From NCBI RefSeq assembly GCF_039545035.1, contig NZ_BAABRO010000009.1:1-64000 (forward strand): 64,000 nucleotides of DNA. Reading direction: 5' to 3'. Source of the DNA: Novipirellula caenicola (GTDB lineage: Bacteria; Planctomycetota; Planctomycetia; Pirellulales; Pirellulaceae). A program made the translations under genes and the position numbers. The first letter of the stretch is position 1; every line of letters begins with the position of its first letter. Positions 55,877 through 64,000 of this stretch are shown here, piece by piece. Below the pieces are notes generated by a model that was not told where the DNA came from, did not search any database, and was given only the letters and a program-made list of their open reading frames with translations.

Positions 55877-57141
55877 GTATCACCGACGCGGAATAACAAA
55901 CTCACTGCAGCCGTGATCGTCAAGATCGCGGCTGCGGTCGTTTGTGCGGTCGTGATCGACGTTGCTTCGGCGAGTTGACCCCACACGATCGATCCGGTGG
56001 TCATCGAAAACGCCATCGCCGTCAAATAGCATCCCATGCCGCGGGCTCGCATGCGAGCAGGAAGTGTCATCTGAGCGGTGGAGTTTAACGTCGTCAATGT
56101 CATCATCCACGTCGCACCCATCAGCAAGGTGGCGACGCATACGATCGCCGTTCCGGTGGTGTTGGCGAGCGTGGCTAATCCGATTGCAAAACCGACCATC
56201 GCGATGGCAATCGTTTGGTCAGCGCCACGATGCCGTTGGAAATGAGGCAGTGTCCATGCGGCAAACACCGCTCCGACACCGACGCAGCCCACCAGGAAAC
56301 CAAACCCGCTGGCACCCCAGCCGAGATGTTGTTTTGCCACCAATGGCAACAGCGACCACAGCGCACTGCCGGGCAACACGAACAACACCACCCCGAGGAT
56401 TGTGTGCCGCATTGCCACGGTTTTGGCAACGTAGCGAAGCCCTTGATACAGCGACAAGCGAAACGACAATCCACGCGACGATTCACGGCGTGTTCGTTTC
56501 CATGACAATAAAACGGTCAACACTCCGGCGAACGACAAGGCGTTGATCGCGAACGCGGTCCACACGCCGGCCATTGCAATCAAGATGCCGCCCAAGGCCG
56601 GACCGACTGCACGCGCGAGATTGAAGCTGATGCTGCCCAGCGCCACCGCGCGAGCGAGCTGGGTTTTGGGAACCAGCTCGGGGATCGATGCCTGCCAGAT
56701 CGGGACGTGCACGACCATGCCCAAGCCAATGACAAATGTGAACACCAACAGCAGTTTGGCGGTGATCATGTCGCTAAAGGTCAGCGACGCCAGCGTCGCA
56801 GTGCAGGCACAAAGGACAAATTGTGTGCCGATCAGCATTCGTCTGCGATCGATGCGGTCGCCCAACACACCGACGGGAATGGCTAAAAAAATAATCGGAG
56901 CCGCCATCACGGTTCGTACGGCGGCCACCATTTCCGGCGAGGGGTCCAAGCTGGCCATCAGCCACCCCGCTCCCACTTCGTGAATCCAAGTGCCAAGATT
57001 CGAAGCGAGCGATGCAAACCAAAACGCGCGGTACAGTGGGATTTGCAGCGGGGCCCAAGCCGACGACGATGTCAGGGTACGGGCGGCGAATGCACCGGCC
57101 AACGTCTTAACCTTGTTCCGACCGCGGTCATCTCGATCCAT
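55873..57141 (-). CDS. MFS transporter (EntS-like, MFS_3)
   Basis: A 422-residue protein from ATG 57141 (MDRDDRGRNKV). About twelve helices. NLGTWIHEVGAGWLM (helix 1) and GVLGDRIDRRRML (loop 2-3) match the MFS_3 branch that includes enterobactin exporters. The substrate is unknown. An ATG at 57225 would overlap the divergent nth gene. No siderophore genes are nearby. Confidence 0.88.
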   Translation of the reverse strand: MDRDDRGRNKVKTLAGAFAARTLTSSSAWAPLQIPLYRAFWFASLASNLGTWIHEVGAGWLMASLDPSPEMVAAVRTVMAAPIIFLAIPVGVLGDRIDRRRMLIGTQFVLCACTATLASLTFSDMITAKLLLVFTFVIGLGMVVHVPIWQASIPELVPKTQLARAVALGSISFNLARAVGPALGGILIAMAGVWTAFAINALSFAGVLTVLLSWKRTRRESSRGLSFRLSLYQGLRYVAKTVAMRHTILGVVLFVLPGSALWSLLPLVAKQHLGWGASGFGFLVGCVGVGAVFAAWTLPHFQRHRGADQTIAIAMVGFAIGLATLANTTGTAIVCVATLLMGATWMMTLTTLNSTAQMTLPARMRARGMGCYLTAMAFSMTTGSIVWGQLAEATSITTAQTTAAAILTITAAVSLLFRVGDT

Positions 57142-57207
57142 CAAGCAATTCCTCGACGCGGGGGGCCAGAGATGGTAGAAGTTCCCTCGAAAGACAACAA
57201 AACGTAA

Positions 57208-57909
57208 ATGACAAGCGAGTCCCAACGGGGTTCGCCATCGCAGGATAACGAATTAGTGAAGAAACAGGAACGAGCCGACCGTGTGCGGCAAAAACTCAGT
57301 CAGCTGTACCCGAATCCCCCCATCCCGCTGGACCACACCGATGAGTTCACGCTGTTAATTGCGGTCTTGTTGAGTGCGCAGTGCACCGACAAGAAGGTCA
57401 ACGAAGTGACGCCCGAATTGTTCGCTGCCGCGGGCACGCCTCAGGCCATGGTAGAGTTGGGGCAAGAAGAAATCTTGCGTTTGATTCGTCCGATTGGTTT
57501 GTCGACCAACAAATCCAAAGCCATCTACAAGTTGTCGCAACTGTTGCTCGAACGCCATCAAGGCAAGGTGCCGCGAACCTTTGCCGAGCTCGAAGCACTA
57601 CCCGGCGTTGGACACAAAACGGCATCGGTCGTGATGGCTCAAGCATTCGGGGTTCCGGCGTTCCCCGTGGACACTCACATCCATCGACTCGCACAGCGAT
57701 GGGGGCTGTCCAGCGGCAAGAGTGTGGTTGATACCGAGCGGGACTTGAAAAAGTTGTTTCCAGAATCGTCGTGGAACGATCTGCATCTGCAAATCATCTA
57801 CTACGGTCGCGAGCACTGCACCGCGCGAGGCTGCGACGGCACCAAATGCGGGCTGTGTGTCGAGCTATATCCCAATCGCAAAAAAGCCGTCATCTGGAAC
57901 AAACCCTAG
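57208..57909 (+). CDS. nth: Endonuclease III with altered iron-sulfur loop
   Basis: A 233-residue DNA glycosylase/AP lyase for oxidised pyrimidines. LPGVGHKTASVVMAQAFGV holds the helix-hairpin-helix and catalytic Lys, and PVDTHIHRLAQRWGL the catalytic Asp. The C-terminal cluster reads CTARGCDGTKCGLC, four Cys spaced x4-x4-x2, rather than the usual x6-x2-x5, and no Cys follows. The stop TAG abuts the 212-bp tandem array. Confidence 0.9.
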   Translation: MTSESQRGSPSQDNELVKKQERADRVRQKLSQLYPNPPIPLDHTDEFTLLIAVLLSAQCTDKKVNEVTPELFAAAGTPQAMVELGQEEILRLIRPIGLSTNKSKAIYKLSQLLLERHQGKVPRTFAELEALPGVGHKTASVVMAQAFGVPAFPVDTHIHRLAQRWGLSSGKSVVDTERDLKKLFPESSWNDLHLQIIYYGREHCTARGCDGTKCGLCVELYPNRKKAVIWNKP

Positions 57910-58572
57910 TAGCGGAAGTCGTCAAGACTTTCGACCGGTCAGCCCTCCCGTCGTGCCGAAAACTTCTCCGGAGCCTGTGGATCTGAACGAAATGCAAATT
58001 GCATTGGTGAGCCGCGGGCCGTAAGGCACCGGGTAGCGCGCGGGACCCGGCCGCTGACGCGTCGCGGCTCAGTAAATCAACAACCCGTCAAGACTTTCGG
58101 CAAACCGGCCCCCCTTCGTCGTAGCGGAAGTCGTCAAGACTTTCGACCGGTCAGCCCTCCCGTCGTGCCGAAAACTTCTCCGGAGCCTGTGGATCTGAAC
58201 GAAATGCAAATTGCATTGGTGAGCCGCGGGCGGTAAGGCACCGGGTATCGCGCGGGACCCGGCCGCTGACGCGTCGCGGCTCAGTAAATCAACAACCCGT
58301 CAAGACTTTCGGCAAACCGGCCCTCCCTTCGTCGTAGCGGAAGTCGTCAAGACTTTCGTCCGGTCAGCCCTCCCGTCGTAGCGAAAACTTCTCCAGAGCC
58401 TGTGGATCTGAACGAAATGCAAATTGCATCGGTGAGCCGTGGTCCGTAAGGCACCGGGTAGCGCGCGGGACCCGGCCGCTGACGCGTCGCGGCTCAGTAA
58501 ATCAACAACCCGTTAAGACTTTCGACAAACCGGCCCCCCTTTGTCGTAGCGGAAGTCGTCAAGACTTTCGAC
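57909..58572. repeat. Tandem array of 212-bp repeats
   Basis: Units begin at 57909, 58121 and 58334, with a partial one at 58546-58572 (periods 212, 213, 212). Each begins GTAGCGGAAGTCGTCAAGAC, carries CGGCCGCTGACGCGTCGCGG in the middle, and ends with a second copy of GTCAAGACTTTCGGC. The copies are about 95 percent identical. The array fills the whole gap between the convergent nth and flavoprotein genes. Confidence 0.95.
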
Positions 58573-58575
58573 CAT

Positions 58576-59817
58576 TTACTCCACCGTCGCTGCCGCGATT
58601 CCCGCGGCTCGGCCCGTGCTGAATGCGGCTTGGAAATTGTATCCTCCGATCCAGCCATCGACGTCCAGCACTTCGCCTGCGATGTAGAGTCCCTTGACGA
58701 CTCGGCTTTCCATCGTTCGCGGATTGACCTCTTTCAAGTTGACTCCGCCTGCGGTTACTTCGGCTTTACTGAACCCGCGAGTCCCGGTGATCGGCAACGC
58801 CAATTGTTTGATACCGGTCACCGTCGCTCGGCGACCCGCCTTGGTCAATTCAGCAATCGTCGGGTCACCACACATCTCATGGGCCAATGAAGTTGCCAGT
58901 CGGCTCGGCACCCATTGGCTCAATACATTGGAAAGCCGACGTCGTCCTGCACCGCCTGCGGTATTACACAAAGTCGCTTCGATCGCTTCTGCCGGTACGT
59001 CGGGCGCCATATCCAGTTGCACGCGAACGCGATCGAGTTTTTCAGTCAGCGTGACAATCCGGCTGACGTCCATCGCCGCGGGGCCTGAAAAGCCGAAGTG
59101 CGTGAACAACCATGACGATCGCCGACTCATCGACTGTTTCGATTTCTTCGCTTCGGAGGTTTGGTTTTCCGCTGTCACGACGCAGTCCTCCAGCGTGATT
59201 CCCGACAGCGCCTTGGTCCACTCGAAACCGCCAGTCAGCGGCACCAACGCAGGGCGGGTGTCGACGATCGAATGCCCGAGTTGTTCGAGCCAGCCATAAC
59301 CATCGCCGGTGGTTCCACAGCCAGGCCAACTTCGGCCTCCGGCGGTCACGATCACGCGATCCGCGGTGTAGGTCTCGTCGTCCGTTTCGACCTGCCAATG
59401 CTCGTCGCTTCGAATCAGTCGTTGGACCGATTGTTGGCGAATGATTTGCACACCGGACTCGACCGCTTGCCGCTGCAACGCATCACGTACTTCGATCGCA
59501 CGGTCGCTTTGCGGAAAGACTTTGCCGGTGCTTTCGACCTTGGTTGCGACCCCCAAATCGGCAAACATACGCACAACTTCCGACGGCGGAAACGCGCCGA
59601 TGGTCGGCTGCAAGAAACGCGAGGCGTGTCCAAAGCCAGGCAAAATTCCGCGTGCGTCGGTGTCGTGAGTGACATTGCAGCGAGTCCCTCCGGACATCAG
59701 GATTTTAACGCCTGTCTTGGTGTTCTTTTCCAGCAAGATGACGTTGGCACCGCGTTTTGCCGCTTCTGCGGCCGCGACCATTCCAGCGGCACCGGCACCA
59801 ATGACGACGATTTGCAT
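58576..59817 (-). CDS. HI0933-family FAD-dependent oxidoreductase
   Basis: A 413-residue flavoprotein from ATG 59817 (MQIVVIGAGAAGMVAAAEAA). The N-terminal GxGxxG FAD loop, NVTHDTDA (after SGGTRC) and the late TAGGVNLKEVNPRTMESR and GLYIAGEVLDVDGWIGGYNFQAAFSTG are the family's hallmarks. The reaction of HI0933/YhiN proteins is not well established. It is divergent from bioF across 139 bp. Confidence 0.92.
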   Translation of the reverse strand: MQIVVIGAGAAGMVAAAEAAKRGANVILLEKNTKTGVKILMSGGTRCNVTHDTDARGILPGFGHASRFLQPTIGAFPPSEVVRMFADLGVATKVESTGKVFPQSDRAIEVRDALQRQAVESGVQIIRQQSVQRLIRSDEHWQVETDDETYTADRVIVTAGGRSWPGCGTTGDGYGWLEQLGHSIVDTRPALVPLTGGFEWTKALSGITLEDCVVTAENQTSEAKKSKQSMSRRSSWLFTHFGFSGPAAMDVSRIVTLTEKLDRVRVQLDMAPDVPAEAIEATLCNTAGGAGRRRLSNVLSQWVPSRLATSLAHEMCGDPTIAELTKAGRRATVTGIKQLALPITGTRGFSKAEVTAGGVNLKEVNPRTMESRVVKGLYIAGEVLDVDGWIGGYNFQAAFSTGRAAGIAAATVE

Positions 59818-59956
59818 GAGGGATTCGTGTGAGCGAAAAAAGGGAGCAAGAAGGAGGCAGGACGCCGTGCGCGACGTATGGCTTGTCCGCCAATCGGGCT
59901 TATCATAACCTGGGCGAAACATTCCTACGACGCCCACTTCCCGCATCGCGATCGTT

Positions 59957-61117
59957 ATGCCCTCGTTTGATTATCTCGCTAACCGACTTGCCCAGTGGAG
60001 CTCGCAGCATCGCTTGCGAACGCTGGTGCCTCGGCAACCTCAAGGCGTCGAGTTTGTCGATGCGGCTGGTCGGCGGCTGGTCAATTTCGGCAGCAATGAT
60101 TATCTCGGTTTGGCGACATCCGGGTTGCCGATTGCGTCGCTTCCCCGCGAGAGTGGCAGCACCGCCAGTGCGTTGGTGTGTGGGTGGACCCCACTGCATC
60201 ACCAGCTTGCCGAGACGATCGCGGAGCTCGAGTCAACCGAATCGGCGGTGTTGTTCCCCAGCGGTTATGCCGCCTGCAGTGGTACGGTGGCCACGCTCGC
60301 CGAAGCAGGCGATTTGATCCTCAGCGACGCGCTGAATCATGCCTCGCTAATTGATGGTTGCCGGTTGTCGCGAGCCGAATGCGTTGTGTATCCGCATCGT
60401 GATCACGAATTTGTCGCCAGCGTGTTGAAACAGCGGCGGCACGAATTCACGCGAGTTTGGATCGTGACCGATGGCGTGTTTAGCATGGATGGTGATGTCG
60501 CTCCGTTGGTTGAATTGTGTGACGTTGCCGATCCCTTCGACGCATCGCTCATTGTCGATGAAGCGCATGGCACGGGGGTATTGGGGGAAATGGGCAGTGG
60601 TCTGTGTGAAGCCTTGGGCGTCAAGGATCGCGTGGCGATCCGGATTGGCACGCTCAGCAAAGCGATCGGATGCCAAGGCGGTTTTGTGGTGGCGCCCAAG
60701 GTGGTGACAGACTATTTGGTCAACCGATGTCGTTCGCTAATCTTCAGCACGGCGCTAGCTCCGTCGACCGTCGCCGCCTCGATCACCGCATTTGAATCAC
60801 TAAACAGCGAACCCGAGCGTCGCCATCGAGTGCAGTCACTTGCACAACATGTGCGCGAGCAATTATCGATATCGACATCGTGTGCGATCGAGAACTCGGT
60901 TCCGATCGTGCCCCTGATTATCGGCGAGGATGCCGACGCGATGGCGGCAGCTGAGACGCTGGCCGAAGCAGGCTTTTTCGTCCCTGCGATTCGTCCGCCG
61001 ACGGTCCCACCCGGCACCGCACGCCTAAGGTTATCCCTGTCGGCATCGCACAGCGACGCCATGGTCGAATCCCTGCTCCGTGCCATCAAAAAGAGCGGCA
61101 TCCTCACCGTGGGATAG
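59957..61117 (+). CDS. bioF: 8-amino-7-oxononanoate synthase (or related oxoamine synthase)
   Basis: A 386-residue PLP enzyme of the alpha-oxoamine synthase family. NFGSNDYLGLA (about 36-46), ASALVCGWTPLHHQL, DEAHGTGVLGEMG and GTLSKAIGCQGGFV (PLP lysine) are present. BioF joins alanine and pimeloyl-ACP in biotin synthesis. No other biotin gene is here, so a related acyl transferase is possible. The last codons GTG GGA TAG come from a repeat. Confidence 0.85.
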   Translation: MPSFDYLANRLAQWSSQHRLRTLVPRQPQGVEFVDAAGRRLVNFGSNDYLGLATSGLPIASLPRESGSTASALVCGWTPLHHQLAETIAELESTESAVLFPSGYAACSGTVATLAEAGDLILSDALNHASLIDGCRLSRAECVVYPHRDHEFVASVLKQRRHEFTRVWIVTDGVFSMDGDVAPLVELCDVADPFDASLIVDEAHGTGVLGEMGSGLCEALGVKDRVAIRIGTLSKAIGCQGGFVVAPKVVTDYLVNRCRSLIFSTALAPSTVAASITAFESLNSEPERRHRVQSLAQHVREQLSISTSCAIENSVPIVPLIIGEDADAMAAAETLAEAGFFVPAIRPPTVPPGTARLRLSLSASHSDAMVESLLRAIKKSGILTVG

Positions 61118-61133
61118 GCTTCCAGCCTGTCAT
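61109..61133. repeat. Copy of the GATAGGCTTCC hairpin element supplying a stop codon
   Basis: The element starts with GTG GGA TAG, the last two codons and stop of bioF (61109-61117). Core AGGCT-TCC-AGCCT at 61116-61128. Confidence 0.92.
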
Positions 61134-61173
61134 AAGTCCTATCTCCCACCGTCTTAGCTGTTTTCACCATTTT

Positions 61174-61337
61174 AGCCCGGAGGGCGTTACAGTGAATGCC
61201 GGTGGTATCAGCCACCGGATGGTAGCGGCATCGATCCGTAGAGCAGCCCGGAGGGCGACACAGGGCCGCGAAGCTATGCCGTGGCCTGACAACCACGGCA
61301 ATGTATATGTCGCCCGCTGGGCTACATTCCCATTACA
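61174..61337. repeat. Two copies of the GCCC-GGA-GGGC element and a CCGGTGG hairpin
   Basis: GCCC-GGA-GGGC occurs at 61175-61185 and 61246-61256. Between them lies a hairpin with stem CCGGTGG and a short loop (about 61199-61218). A degenerate inverse copy (CGCCCGCTGGGCTAC) is at about 61312-61325, just upstream of the next gene. Confidence 0.8.
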
Positions 61338-61643
61338 ATGCTGCTCATGAAAACACAACGACAAATCGTAATGGGTATCTCGCTTGACGCTGCGGGGCAG
61401 GCGACGATTGATCCTTCGCTGAATGATGTCTTGTTCGACCTTGCTCTGAGCCTCGAGTCGCCCACCGATTTACCGGTCGATATCGAACATGTCGTGGCCG
61501 CGATCGTGATCGCGGCGCAACACAGCCAACTCAGTGCAGACCACGTCCTCACCGCAGACGATGCTGAACTGATCGAGATTTTGACGCCGCATGTGAAGTC
61601 GGTATTTGAGCTCTACGGCGGGCGGCTTGGTCGCGATGAGTGA
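61338..61643 (+). CDS. Small acidic protein of unknown function
   Basis: A 101-residue protein from ATG 61338, or 98 residues from ATG 61347. It is acidic and helical (DIEHVVAAIVIAAQHSQL; ELIEILTPHVKSVFELYGG). It has no signal and no cysteines. I do not recognise it. It runs convergent to the ATPase gene, separated by a GATCGC-GGA-GCGATC hairpin (61676-61690). Confidence 0.7.
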   Translation: MLLMKTQRQIVMGISLDAAGQATIDPSLNDVLFDLALSLESPTDLPVDIEHVVAAIVIAAQHSQLSADHVLTADDAELIEILTPHVKSVFELYGGRLGRDE

Positions 61644-61675
61644 GAACCCGGCAGTGGTAAATGTGTTTACGCCAT

Positions 61676-61690
61676 GATCGCGGAGCGATC
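61676..61690. repeat. GATCGC-GGA-GCGATC hairpin
   Basis: The reverse complement of the TCC-loop element at 33478-33492. It sits between two convergent gene ends. Confidence 0.85.
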
Positions 61691-61702
61691 AGCGACAATG
61701 GA

Positions 61703-64000
61703 TCATTCGAACAGCTTGGTGGCGATGCCGGCCGAGTCGACGGACCAGGGGGTCCAGAGGACGATTGGGTCGGTGACTTTCAGGTCGCTTTTTCGCGGCG
61801 CGACGACGGTGGTGTCAAGCTGCAAGTTCTTGACGTCAAACTTTTCGCTCAGCACCGCGATCTCTTCTTGTAGCTCTTCGTCCAACTCGGTCATCTCCAG
61901 TGCCAATTCGCGAGCGGTTTCTTGGGCGCGAGTAACGTCGGCCCGCTGTTGAGCCGCTCGACCCACGCCTCGCGCGGCCGTCGACATTTTCGAAACGTTC
62001 GTCCGACTTGCGACCTTGTTACCAAGGAACGCGCCCAAGATAGAGGCGCCGAAGGACAGCACCGTCGACAATTTTGCTTGCGAGTACTGTTCTTCTTCCA
62101 CCGCGATTCGGTCGTTGGCTGCTTTCAAACGTTTATCCAACGCTTTCATCTTTGTCGCAAACTTGTCACGCAGTTTTTCAGTTTCTAAGTCCCGCTCTTC
62201 GCGCGCTGCTTGTTGAAAAAACGCTCTCGCTTGTCCTTCATCGAGTCCTCCGGGAGCGTAGTTGCCGATCAACGGACTCTTGTAAAGCGTCATCGCATAA
62301 TGCCGGTACAGGAAATCCTTGAACTGTTTTTCGTAGCTTTTGAATTTCTTGGCGTTTCGCAATTCATTCGGCAGGTCGCTGAATACGTACTCCTCGTCCG
62401 CTTGGTCCGAAAGCTCGGCGTCCTCGGGAATCGGCTCGCTCGCCTGCCACAATTCGTCGGGAACTCCGCTACCACATCGCACGATCAGTTTTACATCTTG
62501 CCACGAGTCGAGATCGGCCGATGCACGGACGTGATGCAGCGTGCCTTCGGCGTAAACGGCGGGTCGGTAAACAAGCCGGCTGCCGTCGAGTGCGGACTCG
62601 GTGGCGACAAGGAATTTCTCCTTCACGCCACTCGGGACAACCGGTCGAGTCGGCGTCGAGGAAGTGTCGTCAAGTGTTTCGGTGTTGGCTTCTTTGCGTT
62701 GGTCTTGCAGTTTCTTTTTGCGGTCGGCCATCAGGCGACCGATTTGGTCGCGGGCCAGTGGTCCGGCCAAAAACGACAGCGCCCAGCGAGTTTGGAAGGT
62801 GCTCGGGGCGTCATCGTGAACATTGTTCATCAGGAAGACGCGATTGCCGAGCGCCGCGAGTTTCTGTTCCATCGCGGCACGATCAAACGGTTGGCCTGAT
62901 TGGGCTGCGGATCCCTCAAGTCCTTCGAGCACACGTGCTTTATCGCGTTCGGTTTGCAATCGCCCTAGAAACCATGTGCCGATGTTCGAGAGTCCTTTGT
63001 AGTCCAGGTCGACTGGGTTTTGCGTCGCCAGCGTGATGCCTAGACCGAAGGCGCGTGCTTGTTTCAGCAGTGTTAACATCGGAGGTTTCGATGGCGGATT
63101 GGAAACCGGCGGAAAGTAGCCTGCGACTTCGTCCATGTAAAACATCGCTCGCAGCGAACTGGTGCCGCTCTGGGTTCGCATCCACGCCAGCAGTTCGTTC
63201 AGCAGGATGGTGACGAAAAACATTCGCTCGCTGTCGGTCAGATGGGCGATCGAAAGGATCGTGAGTCGCGGTTTGCCCTCGTCGGTGTAAAGCAATTTGG
63301 ATATCGATAGTGGTTCTCCTTCGAGCCATGTCGAAAACGCGGGCGATGCAAGCAAGTTGTTCAATTGCATCGCCAACTTGGCCCGATCCGATGAGGACAT
63401 GAACGAGTCCAAATCGAGCACGCCGACTCGCTGGATCGGGGGTGATTGGATCAATCCGATCAGGTCGCCGATGTTGACGTTTTTGCCATCGCGCCAACAG
63501 ACATCCAAGATCGACGAGATCAAGATGTGTTCACGCGATAGCAGCGGATCGGCGTTGATTCCCATCAGTGTCAATAGTCCCGATGCCGCACCGGTGATTC
63601 GTTCACGCATTGCATCCGAGTCGTTAAGCAGTTCCGGCGGCGGTGCATCAAAGCTTTTCAGCACCGTCATTGGGATTCCCGCATTGCTGCCCGGGGTATA
63701 GATCGCAATGTCAACGCTGTCGCGGAATTTTGCGATCCGCTCGCCGTCTTGTCCCCAGCTGGCCAACCCCTTTCGCCACGTCGTTGCTTTGTCGGCTGCC
63801 AATTCGTCGAGCGTCATGGCTTTGCGGGTCGCTTCGCCGGAATCCAACCACGGTTTGAAATCTTCCGGCTGCAGTTTGGGAAAGGTCAGCAACAGGTTGC
63901 CCAAGTCGCCTTTGGGGTCCACGCAGATTGCGGGGATGCCATCGATCGCGGCCTCTTCCAACAGCGAAAGACACAGGCCGGTTTTGCCGCTGCCGGTCAT
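61703..64000 (-). CDS. HerA/DUF853-type ATPase, 5' end outside the window
   Basis: The last 765 residues of a minus-strand gene. The window edge falls in or just before the Walker A (TGSGKTGLC). The Walker B is LRAMFYMDEVAGYF, followed by LGITLATQNPVDLDYKGLSNIGTWFLGRLQTERDK, which matches HerA-like and DUF853 ATPases. The C-terminal third is a coiled coil with a short hydrophobic stretch. Such proteins pump DNA or remodel complexes at membranes; a nuclease partner such as NurA is not visible. The true start lies to the right of 64000. Confidence 0.85.
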   Translation of the reverse strand: MTGSGKTGLCLSLLEEAAIDGIPAICVDPKGDLGNLLLTFPKLQPEDFKPWLDSGEATRKAMTLDELAADKATTWRKGLASWGQDGERIAKFRDSVDIAIYTPGSNAGIPMTVLKSFDAPPPELLNDSDAMRERITGAASGLLTLMGINADPLLSREHILISSILDVCWRDGKNVNIGDLIGLIQSPPIQRVGVLDLDSFMSSSDRAKLAMQLNNLLASPAFSTWLEGEPLSISKLLYTDEGKPRLTILSIAHLTDSERMFFVTILLNELLAWMRTQSGTSSLRAMFYMDEVAGYFPPVSNPPSKPPMLTLLKQARAFGLGITLATQNPVDLDYKGLSNIGTWFLGRLQTERDKARVLEGLEGSAAQSGQPFDRAAMEQKLAALGNRVFLMNNVHDDAPSTFQTRWALSFLAGPLARDQIGRLMADRKKKLQDQRKEANTETLDDTSSTPTRPVVPSGVKEKFLVATESALDGSRLVYRPAVYAEGTLHHVRASADLDSWQDVKLIVRCGSGVPDELWQASEPIPEDAELSDQADEEYVFSDLPNELRNAKKFKSYEKQFKDFLYRHYAMTLYKSPLIGNYAPGGLDEGQARAFFQQAAREERDLETEKLRDKFATKMKALDKRLKAANDRIAVEEEQYSQAKLSTVLSFGASILGAFLGNKVASRTNVSKMSTAARGVGRAAQQRADVTRAQETARELALEMTELDEELQEEIAVLSEKFDVKNLQLDTTVVAPRKSDLKVTDPIVLWTPWSVDSAGIATKLFE

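Noticed and set aside
57909-58572. CRISPR array
   Set aside because: The repeat unit is 212 bp with no separate spacers; copies are contiguous.
1-64000. tRNA or rRNA genes
   Set aside because: I looked for the T-loop GGTTCGAATCC-type motif and for rRNA-like blocks in the gaps and found none that fits a cloverleaf; a covariance search would settle it.

Overview
The window looks like a chromosome segment of a marine planctomycete close to Rhodopirellula. I infer this from the types of gene present, not from a search: a DUF1559 protein with a pseudopilin-type N-terminus, a DUF1080 protein, a sulfatase, an ECF sigma factor translationally coupled to a Ser/Thr kinase with a membrane tail, a bacterial SMUG1-type uracil-DNA glycosylase, an M50 protease fused to a membrane-fusion domain, and a RAYT-like transposase. 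Genes are scattered on both strands, few operons are long, and many intergenic gaps carry short dispersed palindromes. I saw no rRNA, tRNA, CRISPR or prophage.

Layout. 1-618: repeats only. 619-4735 (minus): a membrane protein, SMUG1, dihydroorotase, a DUF1080 protein and a thioredoxin. 4845-9562: a degenerate shikimate-dehydrogenase-like protein, a membrane protein and a 931-residue secreted protein. 9666-12419: argH, a LURP-one-like protein and a DUF3467 protein. 12715-18108 (minus): a three-gene envelope cassette (GAF/membrane-fusion protein, secreted adaptor, PqqD-like/M50/membrane-fusion protein). It faces a small CxxC protein across an unusual nested dyad at 18349-18388. 18894-21729: a 150-bp repeat array, a DinB-like protein, a SixA-like phosphatase and a phosphoesterase. 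21730-23310: a RAYT-like transposase flanked by GGGACAGAGC-type repeats. 23573-26373: a lipid-linked sugar transferase and a GT-C-like membrane protein. 26538-35639: a lipoprotein, the DUF1559 protein, a large anchored protein, the kinase and sigma factor, a phosphoesterase and metK. 35832-37789: a vWA protein coupled to a secreted protein. 37876-42321: HIT, prfB with its programmed frameshift, mnmA, a rhomboid protease and a peroxiredoxin-like protein. 42463-48129: a fused CbiE/CbiT, then a coupled pair made of a GalU-like protein without its nucleotide loop and a 1110-residue GHMP-kinase/UDPGP fusion. 48246-57909: DUF480, sulfatase, ROK kinase, lepA, amt, MFS and nth. 57909-58572: a 212-bp tandem array. 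58576-64000: an HI0933-type flavoprotein, bioF, a small unknown protein and a HerA/DUF853-type ATPase cut by the window end.

The strongest candidates for undescribed biology are: (1) the PqqD/M50/membrane-fusion cassette, which has no transporter ATPase beside it; (2) the coupled pair of GalU-like pseudoenzyme and GHMP/UDPGP fusion, whose domain order is the reverse of FKP; and (3) several unrelated dispersed repeat families that share one design, a short perfect stem closed by a three-base TCC (or GGA) loop. These repeats sit just behind stop codons and in one case supply the stop codon itself.
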